DNA of 64,000 nt from DASSBQ01 sp035250505 (GTDB lineage: Bacteria > Nitrospirota > Nitrospiria > Nitrospirales > Nitrospiraceae): assembly GCA_035250505.1 (NCBI GenBank), contig DATFFC010000088.1:4161-68160 (forward strand), written 5' to 3'. This document shows positions 25,611 through 34,078 of the stretch, in pieces. Each line of letters starts with the position of its first letter. Position 1 is the stretch's first letter. The notes beneath the pieces are model-generated. The model saw only the letters and a list, made by a program, of their open reading frames with translations, did no database searches and was not told the origin of the DNA. Position numbers and translations under genes: made by a program.

Positions 25611-25801
25611 AGCGTCTTTCGTCGTTCGTCAGAGGGGACAGCGGCGCCTATGGCTTATGGCGTATGGTGCGAGCGGGAGAATGAAGAGCCTATGGCCTAT
25701 GGCATATAGCACAAGCAATTCGGCGGCTCTTTGTTCGTGCCACAAGCTACACGCTATCCGTTCCAGCTCCTGAGGCTCGTGCTATACGCTATATGCTCTT
25801 C
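25611..25801. repeat. Heptad-repeat elements, families 1 and 2 (fliF-fliG gap)
   Basis: Family 2 units TTCGTCG and TTCGTCA lie at 25618-25631 after AGCGTCT. Family 1 then follows: forward arrays at 25648-25668 (CTATGGC, TTATGGC, GTATGGT) and 25690-25710 (CTATGGC, CTATGGC, ATATAGC, preceded by GAAGAGC). Complementary arrays follow at 25739-25759 (GCCACAA, GCTACAC, GCTATCC, preceded by GTTCGT) and 25781-25794 (GCTATAC, GCTATAT, followed by GCTCTTC). All units keep a 7-bp register. The gap encodes no protein. Confidence 0.78.
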
Positions 25802-25815
25802 GCCATCACCTCTTA

Positions 25816-27390
25816 TCAGGCGTTGGTTTTCAGCCACTGCTTGACCACCACCGCTGTGGCGGCAGGGTTGTTTCGCGCCATATCGAGGATCTGGGCCGGT
25901 TGCTTGGCGGCTAACGCCGCCTCGATCTGTCCGACCGACGCGGGAAGCGCGGGGCCATTGTCCATCGCCGGGTTGGCCGGGGCACTGGTGACCAGCATGG
26001 TCATCAGCGGCCGGACGACGAAGACCAGCAGCAAGACAAAGAGCAGACCGCCGACGGCATAGCGCACATAGGGAAGCCACACCCTCCACGACTCGAGCGG
26101 GGCCTCCACCGCCGTTCCCGCCTGCTCCTCAGCTCCAAAGCCGAACTGGATATTGACGACTTCGACTTGATCCTGCCGGTCGGATGAATAGCCCATCGCC
26201 TTCTTGACGATCTCTTCGATCCGCTTCATCTCTTCTTCCGAGCGGGGAAGATATTTCTTGACCGCTTCCGCGACGGCGGTCTTTTCCCCTTCGGCCGCTT
26301 TCACGGCTTCATAAGTGCCGTCCACCAAAACGGCCACCGAGAGTTTTTTCACCGTGCCGATCGGCTCAACGATGCGCGACACAGTGCGGCTGATTTCATA
26401 ATTGACCGTTTCATTCTTGGTTTGATTGCTGGTGGAGCTGGTCGGCGTCGCCTCGGCCTCCGATCCGGGCGGCACGTTGGATTCAACGCCGGGCACGCCT
26501 CCGGACGTCCCATTGACACCACTCGCTTTTTCCTGTCCTCGTTGCTCGCTGCGGACTACTTGACCGTTCGGGTCGAACCGTTCCTCCGTCGTCTCCACTT
26601 TGCGAAAGTCCAACTGGCCGGACACACGCACGACCGCCTTGTTGGCCCCGACGATCCGTTCCAACATGGTTTGAATACGGGTCTCGATATCCTTTTCGAC
26701 GGTGCGTTGATACTCCAATTGCGATCCGGTCAGGCCGGCCGTCTCATCGGTCGAGGCATTCGACAGCAATTGTCCGTGGCCGTCGACCACCGTGACATCC
26801 CGCGCCTGTAGTCCCTCGACGCTGCTGGAGACGAGATGAATAATGCCTTGAACCTGGGTCTTGCCCAACATCTGGCCGCCGCGGAGAGACAAGACGACCG
26901 AGGCCCTGGCGCGATCCTGCTCGGTCGCGAAGAGCCGGCGTTCCGGCATGGCCAAATGGACGCGAGCCCGCTCGACTTCCGGCATTTGCGCGATTGTACG
27001 GGCCAGCTCTCCCTGAAGTGCCCGGCGGTAGTTCAGCTTTTGGACGAATTCCGACATGCCCAGGGTCGATCGATCGAAGATCTCAAAACCCACGCCGCCG
27101 CCATGGGGAAGGCCCTGCCCGGCAAGCTCGAGGCGCAGGTCGTGCACGTGTGCGCTGGGCACCAAAATCGTCGTGCCGCCGCCGGATGTCTCATAAGGAA
27201 CCTTCCCGTCCTTGAGCTTATCGACGATGGCCCCGGCGTCGTCAGCAGCGAGATTGGAAAACAACACCTGCATGTCGGGCTGCTGGGTCCACAAACCCAC
27301 GGCCACGAGCCCGGCAATCGAGCCGGCCAAGGCGACCAGGATGATCATCCGTTGGCTGATGCTGAACTGGCTGAAGTTTGGAAACATCAC
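25816..27390 (-). CDS. fliF: Flagellar MS-ring protein FliF
   Basis: The 524-residue protein has two membrane helices, one near residues 15-31 and one near 437-456. Between them lie the ring-building domains with the conserved LFSNLAADDAGAIVDKLKDG, VGFEIFDRSTLGMSEFVQKL and NYRRALQGELARTIAQM. After the second helix comes the cytoplasmic tail that binds FliG. FliF is the base plate on which the rest of the flagellum assembles. It follows fliE by 37 bases. Confidence 0.97.
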   Translation of the reverse strand: MMFPNFSQFSISQRMIILVALAGSIAGLVAVGLWTQQPDMQVLFSNLAADDAGAIVDKLKDGKVPYETSGGGTTILVPSAHVHDLRLELAGQGLPHGGGVGFEIFDRSTLGMSEFVQKLNYRRALQGELARTIAQMPEVERARVHLAMPERRLFATEQDRARASVVLSLRGGQMLGKTQVQGIIHLVSSSVEGLQARDVTVVDGHGQLLSNASTDETAGLTGSQLEYQRTVEKDIETRIQTMLERIVGANKAVVRVSGQLDFRKVETTEERFDPNGQVVRSEQRGQEKASGVNGTSGGVPGVESNVPPGSEAEATPTSSTSNQTKNETVNYEISRTVSRIVEPIGTVKKLSVAVLVDGTYEAVKAAEGEKTAVAEAVKKYLPRSEEEMKRIEEIVKKAMGYSSDRQDQVEVVNIQFGFGAEEQAGTAVEAPLESWRVWLPYVRYAVGGLLFVLLLVFVVRPLMTMLVTSAPANPAMDNGPALPASVGQIEAALAAKQPAQILDMARNNPAATAVVVKQWLKTNA

Positions 27391-27427
27391 CGATCCAATT
27401 CGTTAGGGTGGTCCCGTTTGGGACGGC

Positions 27428-27736
27428 TCAGATCTGCATGCGTTGGATCTCTTCGTACGCCGTCACGAGCTTGTTGCGGATCTGCATCATTAACTGGAAC
27501 GAGATATCGGCCTGCTGAAGCGCGATCATCGCCTGATGAATATTTTGGGATTGGCCGGTTGCGAGGGCCTCCACCGCTTGGCTGGCGCCTTGCTGAACCT
27601 CGTTGATCGACGCAATGGCGTCTCGCAGGGCGCCTTGGAATTCGACGCCTCCTTGCCCTTCGGCAGCAGCCGGGCGAAACGGAGCCGGTTCGGCAATGGG
27701 AGAAAGTGCGGATGAGAGAGGCGCTATCTTATCCAT
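27428..27736 (-). CDS. fliE: Flagellar hook-basal body complex protein FliE
   Basis: The 102-residue protein ends with the FliE signature: FQGALRDAIASINEVQQGAS, HQAMIALQQADISFQLMMQI and RNKLVTAYEEIQRMQI. FliE links the MS ring to the proximal rod. Its position between flgC and fliF is the common flgB-flgC-fliE-fliF order. Confidence 0.95.
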   Translation of the reverse strand: MDKIAPLSSALSPIAEPAPFRPAAAEGQGGVEFQGALRDAIASINEVQQGASQAVEALATGQSQNIHQAMIALQQADISFQLMMQIRNKLVTAYEEIQRMQI

Positions 27737-27751
27737 AGGCGGACCTCCGGA

Positions 27752-28201
27752 TTATCTGCCGATCTCGAGGGCGCGGTTCCACATCGAGCGGGTGGCATTA
27801 ATCGCCTGCACGTTCGCTTCGTAGGCCCGGGACGCTCCCATCATATTGACCATCTCTTCCATGACGTTCACGTTCGGCATGGTGACGAAGCCCTTCTGGT
27901 CCGCGTCGGGATGGCGTGGATTGTAAACGACCTGTCCCGGTTTCTGATCTTCGATGACCTTCGAGACTTTGACACCGTCCAAAGCATGGGCGTGCAGGCC
28001 GTTGGCGGCACTGCGGAGGGCCTGTTGGAACGAGCCGGCGGCGGGCGCGGTTTGGAAGACCACATCACGCCGGCGATATGGACCGCCCTCGGCCGTGCGG
28101 GTCGATTGCGCGTTGGCGAGATTGCTGGCGATCACATTCAGCCGGTGTCGTTGCGCATCCAGAGCGGACACGGACACTGCGATACTATCGGTCATATCCA
28201 T
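27752..28201 (-). CDS. flgC: Flagellar proximal rod protein FlgC
   Basis: The ATG at 28201 has GAGAGGAG upstream and gives 149 residues. The rod-protein motifs are present: ALDAQRHRLNVIASNLANAQ near the N-terminus, and PNVNVMEEMVNMMGASRAYE at the C-terminus. FlgC is a proximal rod subunit. It lies between flgB and fliE. Confidence 0.95.
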   Translation of the reverse strand: MDMTDSIAVSVSALDAQRHRLNVIASNLANAQSTRTAEGGPYRRRDVVFQTAPAAGSFQQALRSAANGLHAHALDGVKVSKVIEDQKPGQVVYNPRHPDADQKGFVTMPNVNVMEEMVNMMGASRAYEANVQAINATRSMWNRALEIGR

Positions 28202-28223
28202 GGGTGGTTCTCCTCTCTGTTGG

Positions 28224-28312
28224 TTCGTCGCTCGCATCTCGTCTCTCGTCGTTCGTATCTCGGAATCGCAAATCTCGTATCTCGCGAGCGACGCTTCACG
28301 AGTAACGAGCGA
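28224..28312. repeat. Heptad-repeat element, family 2 (flgB-flgC gap)
   Basis: The gap contains 7-bp units of the pattern YTCGNNN: TTCGTCG, CTCGCAT, CTCGTCT, CTCGTCG, TTCGTAT and CTCGGAA from 28224 to 28265, then CTCGTAT and CTCGCGA at 28274-28287. The other half (28286-28312) contains the opposite orientation, with CGTCGCT, CGTTACT and CGTGAAG on the minus strand. Like family 1 it is inverted and strictly heptameric but has a different unit. Confidence 0.65.
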
Positions 28313-28320
28313 CGGCTTTT

Positions 28321-28728
28321 TCATCGCCCTTCCCGAATGGCGCTGAGGATTCCCCTCAATCTCATCGCCATGATGGTTGCCGTTGTGTTGTAGTGCATGG
28401 CGTTGTCCGACATCTTGGCCATTTCCAGTTCAAGATTCACGGTATTGGCGTCGAGAGGCAAGTCCCCGGCGGGGACGTCTTCGACCCGGCCTACAACGCG
28501 CTGGATCGCATCCCCGTTCACCCCGAAGTGCGCCTGATGGGTGGCGGACAGTGCCACCGGCGGGCGCCCGCGAGTGGCCGAAGCGAGCGCTTCCGTAAAG
28601 TTCAGGTCGGAGGCTCGATAGCGCGGCGTCTCTTCATTCGCGATGTTGGAGGCGATGATGCGCTGCCTGGCGCTGCGCAGATCCAACGTTTTCTCGAGTA
28701 GCCGCATGGTCTTGTCGAAAATGGTCAT
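28321..28728 (-). CDS. flgB: Flagellar proximal rod protein FlgB
   Basis: The ATG at 28728, preceded by GAGGAGGAG, gives 135 residues. Typical FlgB features are DLRSARQRIIASNIANEETP near the N-terminus, RASDLNFTEAL, and the end region NTVNLELEMAKMSDNAMHYN. FlgB is the first rod subunit and this is the first gene of the large flagellar run. A -24/-12 promoter lies 42-55 bases upstream. Confidence 0.95.
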   Translation of the reverse strand: MTIFDKTMRLLEKTLDLRSARQRIIASNIANEETPRYRASDLNFTEALASATRGRPPVALSATHQAHFGVNGDAIQRVVGRVEDVPAGDLPLDANTVNLELEMAKMSDNAMHYNTTATIMAMRLRGILSAIREGR

Positions 28729-28768
28729 GCTCTCCTCCTCATCCTCCGGCGATGCACCGGCTGTTTCG

Positions 28769-28784
28769 TGCAATCGACGTACCG
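28769..28784 (-). promoter_or_regulatory. Sigma-54 promoter for the flgB operon
   Basis: On the minus strand it reads CGGTACGTCGATTGCA, with GG at 28783-28782 and GC at 28771-28770. The -12 element TTGCA is perfect and the -24 element has one mismatch to GGCACG. Transcription would start near 28758 and leave a 30-base leader with a strong ribosome site. The gap from here to 29032 shows no gene. Confidence 0.65.
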
Positions 28785-29032
28785 GAGACAGTTTCGAAGC
28801 CGGTGCCGGCACGTCCTATGAGATCGCCCACGGGCGGCGCTAGGAAGAATCTGTCCGGACGCGGCAGTTTTTGCCGGGGAGACTTTCATCAGGATGTCTA
28901 AGACGGCGGCCATCCACGTCATCCAGCGTCTCATTCCTTTCCCGTGCTTCGACTGATCGCGGCGCAATTCCAGCCGGGTCGCCCGTTCCTCTCCGATGTC
29001 TCGGACGTGGGCGGATATGTCGAGCCACGCTC

Positions 29033-30460
29033 TCATGCTTGCTCGGCTCCGACCTGATATCCCATGTCTCGATACTCGCGCAGTTTATTCCGCAGCGTGC
29101 GAATGCTGATGCCGAGCTCTTTGGCTGCGTGGGTCCGGTTGTCTTTGACCCGCGCCAACGTCTTGAAAATCAACTCACGCTCCATCTCCCACAGCGATCC
29201 ATAGGGAGACGCGGCGGGCGACTGGGCGGCCGGCATGACGGATTCCGTTTCTTTCGCGGGGGGCGCGCCTTCGGATAGGATCTGAGGCAGATCGATCGTC
29301 GCACCGTTGGCCAAGAGCGTCGCCCGCTCGATCACATTTTCCAGTTCGCGGACGTTGCCTTTCCACGGCCTGGCAAGAAGTTCCGTGACGGCGCCGTCCG
29401 ACAGAGCGGGGACCGGCAAGCTGTTCCGGTGTGCGGCCGCCTTCACGAAGTGGCGGGCCAGGAGCGGGATGTCGCCGGTCCGTTCGCGAAGCGGCGGTAC
29501 CGTAATGGGAAACACGTTCAGGCGATAGAAGAGATCCTCACGAAATCGTCCTTGGGCCACCTCGTGATAGAGAGAGCGGTTGGTGGTCGCAATGACCCGA
29601 ATGTTGACCGGCACCGGTTCCCGCCCGCCGATCCGATCCACCTCCCGTTCCTGGAGCACCCGCAAGAGTTTGGCCTGGAGGCCGAGGTTCATCTCACTGA
29701 TCTCATCGAGAAACAACGTTCCGGTGTGTGCCATCTCAAACTTGCCGAGCTTCTTCTGGACCGCTCCGGTGAAGGCGCCCCGCTCGTGCCCGAACAGCTC
29801 GCTTTCCAAGAGGCTGTCCGGCAACGCAGCGCAATTCAAGGCGACGAACGGCCGGTGGGCGCGCGGGCTCCGGCCATGGATAAAGCGCGCCAGCAACTCC
29901 TTTCCGGTCCCGCTTTCGCCGCTGATCAGTATGGTCGCTTGGCTGGCGGCAACCCCTTCCAACGTGGTGAGCAATCGGATCATGCCGGGATCTTGCGTGA
30001 GAATGGGTCTGGCCTCGGGCGTCGCACGCAGATCTTCATCATCCTCCCCCGCCCTTGCTTGGCGAAGATTGCCGATGATGCGTTCCAGCAGGTCCGTGGA
30101 GAACGGCTTCAAAATATAGTCGTTGGCACCGTATTTCATTGCTTCGACCGCCGTCTCGACCGTCCCATAGGCGGTCATGAGGATGACCAGCGTAGCCGGC
30201 GATTTCTGCTTGATCTCTTTGACAAGATCGAGTCCCCCTAGGCGCGGCATTTTCAGATCGGTGAGCACCAACCACGGTTTCAACCGCTCGATCTGCTCGA
30301 GCGCATCGACGCCGTCGAGCGCCGTCTTCACGTCATGTCCCATCCGTCGTACCGTTTCCGACAATGCGGCGCGCATGGACGGCTCGTCATCCACCACCAG
30401 CACGAGGCGGGTATCTTCTTGCGCGTGAAGGTCGCCGTGAACCGGTTGCTGGACGCTCAT
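29033..30460 (-). CDS. flrC: NtrC-family flagellar response regulator (FlrC-like)
   Basis: The 475-residue protein has three domains: a receiver with VLVVDDEPSM and phosphoacceptor in VLTDLKMPRLGG; an AAA+ sigma-54 activation domain with Walker A ISGESGTGKELLARFIHG, the intact loop ERGAFTGA and Walker B GTLFLDEISEM; and a Fis-type helix-turn-helix (NRTHAAKELGISIRTLRNKL). It activates sigma-54 promoters, most plausibly the -24/-12 sites at flgB, fliL and flgF. It overlaps its kinase gene by four bases. Confidence 0.9.
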   Translation of the reverse strand: MSVQQPVHGDLHAQEDTRLVLVVDDEPSMRAALSETVRRMGHDVKTALDGVDALEQIERLKPWLVLTDLKMPRLGGLDLVKEIKQKSPATLVILMTAYGTVETAVEAMKYGANDYILKPFSTDLLERIIGNLRQARAGEDDEDLRATPEARPILTQDPGMIRLLTTLEGVAASQATILISGESGTGKELLARFIHGRSPRAHRPFVALNCAALPDSLLESELFGHERGAFTGAVQKKLGKFEMAHTGTLFLDEISEMNLGLQAKLLRVLQEREVDRIGGREPVPVNIRVIATTNRSLYHEVAQGRFREDLFYRLNVFPITVPPLRERTGDIPLLARHFVKAAAHRNSLPVPALSDGAVTELLARPWKGNVRELENVIERATLLANGATIDLPQILSEGAPPAKETESVMPAAQSPAASPYGSLWEMERELIFKTLARVKDNRTHAAKELGISIRTLRNKLREYRDMGYQVGAEQA

Positions 30461-31728
30461 AGTGATTTCTCCTCTTCAGCAAGCATCGTCTGCTCAGTCT
30501 CGTCCCTCGAATCGGTCTCGTCGGAGCCATCCGCTTTGCCCGGCAAGGTGATGATGAATGCCGTGCCTTCTCCCGGGACACTATCCACATCGATACGGCC
30601 GCGATGAGCCTCTACCAGCGCATGGACGATCGCGAGCCCCAATCCGGTCCCGCCGTCCTTGGTCGTAAAGAACGGGTCGAAAATGCGTGATTGTTGTTCC
30701 GGCGGGATGCCCGGCCCTGTATCCCGCACGGTCACGCGCGTCCCAGCGTGGCCCGGTCCACTGCACCGGCGATCTGCTTGAACCACCACCGATAAGGTCC
30801 CTCCGTGCGGCATCGCCTGAACGGCGTTCATGATCAGGTTCAAAAGCACTTGCTTCATCTGTGCCGCATCGCACCAGACACGTGCGGCAAAACGGTCCGC
30901 CTCAAACCGTACCTGGACGGTCGAAGCCGACAGGGCATGGGCGGCCATCGTCAACGCTTCCTGGACTAATGCCTCGGTTTCGTGCCAGGCCGCCTGAGAC
31001 CGGTTCGGTTTCATGTAGAGCAATAAATTGGAAAGCAGTCGATCCATCGATTGCACCGCCATGGAGATGTGTTCAGCATAGGCGCGCAGGTGCGGCGTCT
31101 CCTGCAGGTCCTTCCGCAACATCGAGGCGAACAGCTCGACGCTCCCGAGCGGATTACGAATCTCATGGGCGATGCACCCGAGCATTTCGCCCATCGCAGC
31201 CAGCCGGTTCCGTCGTTGCAGCCGTTCTTCGAGGTGGCGGACCTTCGTCACATCATGAAACAGATGAAGCCGGCCGATGGACTCGCCGGCCGGGTCGTTC
31301 AGTTCGGCTTGTGTCATCGAGAGGGCCATCCCGTCATGCAGCAGCAACGGATACTCCCGCCGGTCCAGGTGGGCTTCCTCGAGAATCTCCCGGCTCGAAC
31401 GTCCTTGGAGGCAGTCGCGCGGGACGCCAAGCATCTTTTCCGCGGCGGCGTTACAACGGGTCACGGTTCCCTCACGATCCGTCACAAGAACGCCCGTATC
31501 GAGCGATTCTAGAATGGCGGTGAGATGGGCCCGCATGTCTTCGGTTTCCTTGAGATGCTTGCGCAAGGTGGCGTTTGTCTCAGCCAGCTCCAGATCCATC
31601 TCATGCAAACGCGTCGTCAGAGCCACATAGGACTGTTGCAGTACGCTCGCCGCCTGATCGAAATCCTGAAAGGCCCGGGCCAAGAGGGCGCCGTTGGCCT
31701 GCTCCGGTACCGGAGGCGATGGCGTCAT
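30457..31728 (-). CDS. flrB: Cytoplasmic PAS sensor histidine kinase (FlrB-like)
   Basis: The ATG at 31728 has AAGGAG upstream and gives 423 residues. No membrane helix is present. A coiled coil (residues 20-80) leads to a PAS domain (ILESLDTGVLVTDREGTVTR), the phosphoaccepting helix MGEMLGCIAHEIRNPLGSVE, and an ATPase domain with QVLLNLIMNAVQAMPHGGTL and DTGPGIPPEQQSRIFDPFF. The layout matches FlrB/FleS, which phosphorylate FlrC/FleR. It lies between the TPR gene and flrC, overlapping both by four bases, so all three are one operon. It could also phosphorylate the receiver on FliH. Confidence 0.88.
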   Translation of the reverse strand: MTPSPPVPEQANGALLARAFQDFDQAASVLQQSYVALTTRLHEMDLELAETNATLRKHLKETEDMRAHLTAILESLDTGVLVTDREGTVTRCNAAAEKMLGVPRDCLQGRSSREILEEAHLDRREYPLLLHDGMALSMTQAELNDPAGESIGRLHLFHDVTKVRHLEERLQRRNRLAAMGEMLGCIAHEIRNPLGSVELFASMLRKDLQETPHLRAYAEHISMAVQSMDRLLSNLLLYMKPNRSQAAWHETEALVQEALTMAAHALSASTVQVRFEADRFAARVWCDAAQMKQVLLNLIMNAVQAMPHGGTLSVVVQADRRCSGPGHAGTRVTVRDTGPGIPPEQQSRIFDPFFTTKDGGTGLGLAIVHALVEAHRGRIDVDSVPGEGTAFIITLPGKADGSDETDSRDETEQTMLAEEEKSL

Positions 31729-33881
31729 GGGCTGCTCCTTTCGATCGTGGAAGCCTGTAGATCCCGTGCGAACACGGCCGCAGCCCGCCGGTAGAGGGAC
31801 TGGTCCTCGGCCATGAGCGCTTCCAGCGCCAGGCGCGCCTGATCCGGCTTTCGGGCCTCGCGGTAGAGCCGCACGATCTGCATCCGATCCCAAGCGGCCA
31901 CCGCTCGACTCGGATTCAGGCTGAGGCTTTTTCGGTACAACGCCACCGCCTGCTCACTCCGCTTGGCCTTGCTGACAAGATCACCGTATGTCGCCAAGGC
32001 ATCCGGCGTGCCGAGCCCACCGAGCCGATTCGCCTCCTCCAACACCGGAAGCGCCTCGGCCGGCCGATGCAGATCGACCAGCGCCAGCCCGATGTGTGCC
32101 AGCACGTCTTTTCGCACATTCGCCCGGGGATGATTTTGCAGCCACCTGTGTCCGAGCCGGACGACATGGGCGTGCTTGCCTTGTTGGGCCATGGAAGTCA
32201 GGAGCAGTACGAGGGCTTCGTCGGCATATTGCCCGAGTGGAAATTGGAGGCGATACCGTTCGAAAACTCGTTGAGCAGCCTGTGGGTCCTGTTGATCCAG
32301 GTAACTGGTGCCCAGGCCGATCAAGGCCGATTCCAGCAAGTCGCCGGACTGGGGATCCCGAATGACGAATTGGTAGAGTCGCGCCGCTTCAACGGAAAAT
32401 CCGAGGCGCGCATGCGCATCGGCAACTAGAGATAGGAGGCGATGCCCCGCATACAAGTGATCGGCGCGCGGGCCGTGACGATGGAAGACTGTCACCGCGC
32501 CGAGGTCGTTCTTGGCTTGCAAGGCGGCTTCCAACGACGGCTGAAGCAGGACCCTCAGCCGAGCTCCTGTCGCGTCCGGCCAGGGATCGCCTTCGAGGCG
32601 ACCGGCTCGGGCCACAACCCGTCCGTAGAGCTTCAATGCCTCTTCCACATGTCCGGCCTGTTCCTGGAACTCCCCAAGGCGAAACAAGGCTTCACTTCCC
32701 ACCGGTGAGTCGGGATGCCGGGCGGCGATATCTTCCAACCGTTGCATCGGTGTATCGGGGTTTACGGCTGTGAGAGGAAGCCCCAGCAGCAGAGATTCAA
32801 CCTGAGCCTGCGGCAGCATGGGCATGCCCGCTTGGTAACCCCGCTCCCCTGTGACCCGGATCAACCGAATTTGAGCGAGCGTGCCGGCTTCGGCGTTCGG
32901 ATATCGGGCCGCCACGGCGGCGTAGAACAGACGGGCTTCATCGGCCTGGCTCGCCTGTCGGTAATTGTCGGCCAATGCGAGCAACACTTCCGGCGCTTCG
33001 ACGCTGGATGGAAAGAGATTGTAGAACTGGAGCCATAACCCACGCGCGGTTTGCGTGCGCTTGAGAGCGAGGGAGGTGTTGGCATAGCGGATCAATCCGT
33101 GGGGTTGACGGCGAAACACCGGTCCCCATCGCTGGGCGGCCGTCGCATACCGTTGATCCGCCTCCCCCATCAGCCCTTGGCGATAAAGCGCATGTCCGGC
33201 TCCGATCGAGGCATGGGCGAGTAAGTGCGGATCGGTGGTCTGCTTGCGCGCCAACTCGAAGACTTTGTGCGCATCCGCCCACTTTTTCATTCCCAGGAGT
33301 GTGAACCCCAGTCCGACCATCGCACGGTTCCGATCGTACGAATCGGCATCGGCTCGACCGAGCGCCTGCTGATAGGCGGTTTCCGATTCTTGGTACCAGC
33401 CCAGCTCGCGATACAGATCACCCATGCGCCAGGCGGCGCGCTTGCCGTTGCCCGACGAGGCGCTCTCGCGGCCCAGTACCCGATAGGTCTCAATCACGTC
33501 GATTCGCCTGGGCTGTTCAGCGGGTGCCATGAGAAGCGATTCGGCAAGAAACGCTCGCGCCGCCGGGGCGGCCTCATGCTGGGGATGCTCCCTAAGAAAT
33601 TGCTCGAATCGCGTCGAGGCCGCCGGGATGTCGCGTCGTTCATAGGCCGCGACTGCTTCATCGAATAGTCGTCTGTTCGGATCGCCGGCAGATCGATCGA
33701 AACGAGGTCCCGCATCCGGCAGGCTCGTCTGAATTATGGATGGCGGCTCGGGAACGCCCGTCGGTGCGACAGTTTGCCATTTGGGGGGAACATCGGCCGA
33801 AACGGGCGGCGGGCTCCGCTCCGGCTCAGCAGCGGCTCCTTGTCCTGCTGTCGCCCACCCGGCGAGCAACGGGACGAGCAT
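31725..33881 (-). CDS. Exported TPR-repeat protein, head of the flrB-flrC operon
   Basis: Starting at ATG 33881 the product has about 718 residues, beginning with a hydrophobic signal-like segment (MLVPLLAGWATAGQGAAAE). The rest is a series of tetratricopeptide-type helical pairs, for example FDEAVAAYERRDIPAASTRF, YQESETAYQQALGRADADSY and QAVALYRKSLSLNPSRA. Longer upstream frames would include the -24/-12 promoter at 33936-33951, so the start must be at or after GTG 33920. It probably acts in the periplasm as a protein-interaction scaffold. Being transcribed with a flagellar two-component pair, it may be a checkpoint or sensing partner, but that is inference. Confidence 0.8.
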   Translation of the reverse strand: MLVPLLAGWATAGQGAAAEPERSPPPVSADVPPKWQTVAPTGVPEPPSIIQTSLPDAGPRFDRSAGDPNRRLFDEAVAAYERRDIPAASTRFEQFLREHPQHEAAPAARAFLAESLLMAPAEQPRRIDVIETYRVLGRESASSGNGKRAAWRMGDLYRELGWYQESETAYQQALGRADADSYDRNRAMVGLGFTLLGMKKWADAHKVFELARKQTTDPHLLAHASIGAGHALYRQGLMGEADQRYATAAQRWGPVFRRQPHGLIRYANTSLALKRTQTARGLWLQFYNLFPSSVEAPEVLLALADNYRQASQADEARLFYAAVAARYPNAEAGTLAQIRLIRVTGERGYQAGMPMLPQAQVESLLLGLPLTAVNPDTPMQRLEDIAARHPDSPVGSEALFRLGEFQEQAGHVEEALKLYGRVVARAGRLEGDPWPDATGARLRVLLQPSLEAALQAKNDLGAVTVFHRHGPRADHLYAGHRLLSLVADAHARLGFSVEAARLYQFVIRDPQSGDLLESALIGLGTSYLDQQDPQAAQRVFERYRLQFPLGQYADEALVLLLTSMAQQGKHAHVVRLGHRWLQNHPRANVRKDVLAHIGLALVDLHRPAEALPVLEEANRLGGLGTPDALATYGDLVSKAKRSEQAVALYRKSLSLNPSRAVAAWDRMQIVRLYREARKPDQARLALEALMAEDQSLYRRAAAVFARDLQASTIERSSP

Positions 33882-33935
33882 CAGCGGAAAAATTGTATGG
33901 GCAAGAGGAAAAATTTGCACGGCACGTAAGAGCTG

Positions 33936-33951
33936 AGCAAGTCCCGTGCCT
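33936..33951 (-). promoter_or_regulatory. Sigma-54 promoter for the TPR-flrB-flrC operon
   Basis: On the minus strand it reads AGGCACGGGACTTGCT. Apart from the first base this is a perfect match to TGGCACG-N4-TTGCT, with GG at 33950-33949 and GC at 33938-33937. It is the best such site in the window and fixes the start of the TPR gene to the region downstream of about 33925. Confidence 0.82.
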
Positions 33952-34002
33952 TCTGCCCAGGGCTGAAGTACGCAAAAAATGCGCGAGGGGGGGATATACA
34001 CC

Positions 34003-34036
34003 CTCACTCTTGTCAGGAATCACGACAAGCGGTGAG
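34003..34036. terminator. Stable hairpin between the NtrC-type regulator and the TPR operon
   Basis: CTCAC and CTTGTC at 34003-34014 pair with GACAAG and GTGAG at 34024-34036 around a nine-base loop. It lies 43 bases after the stop of the upstream regulator gene and ahead of the next promoter. There is no T tract directly after it, so termination is likely but not certain. Confidence 0.4.
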
Positions 34037-34078
34037 GAAATGAGTCAAGGAATTGACTGACTGGAATGCTTACCGGGC

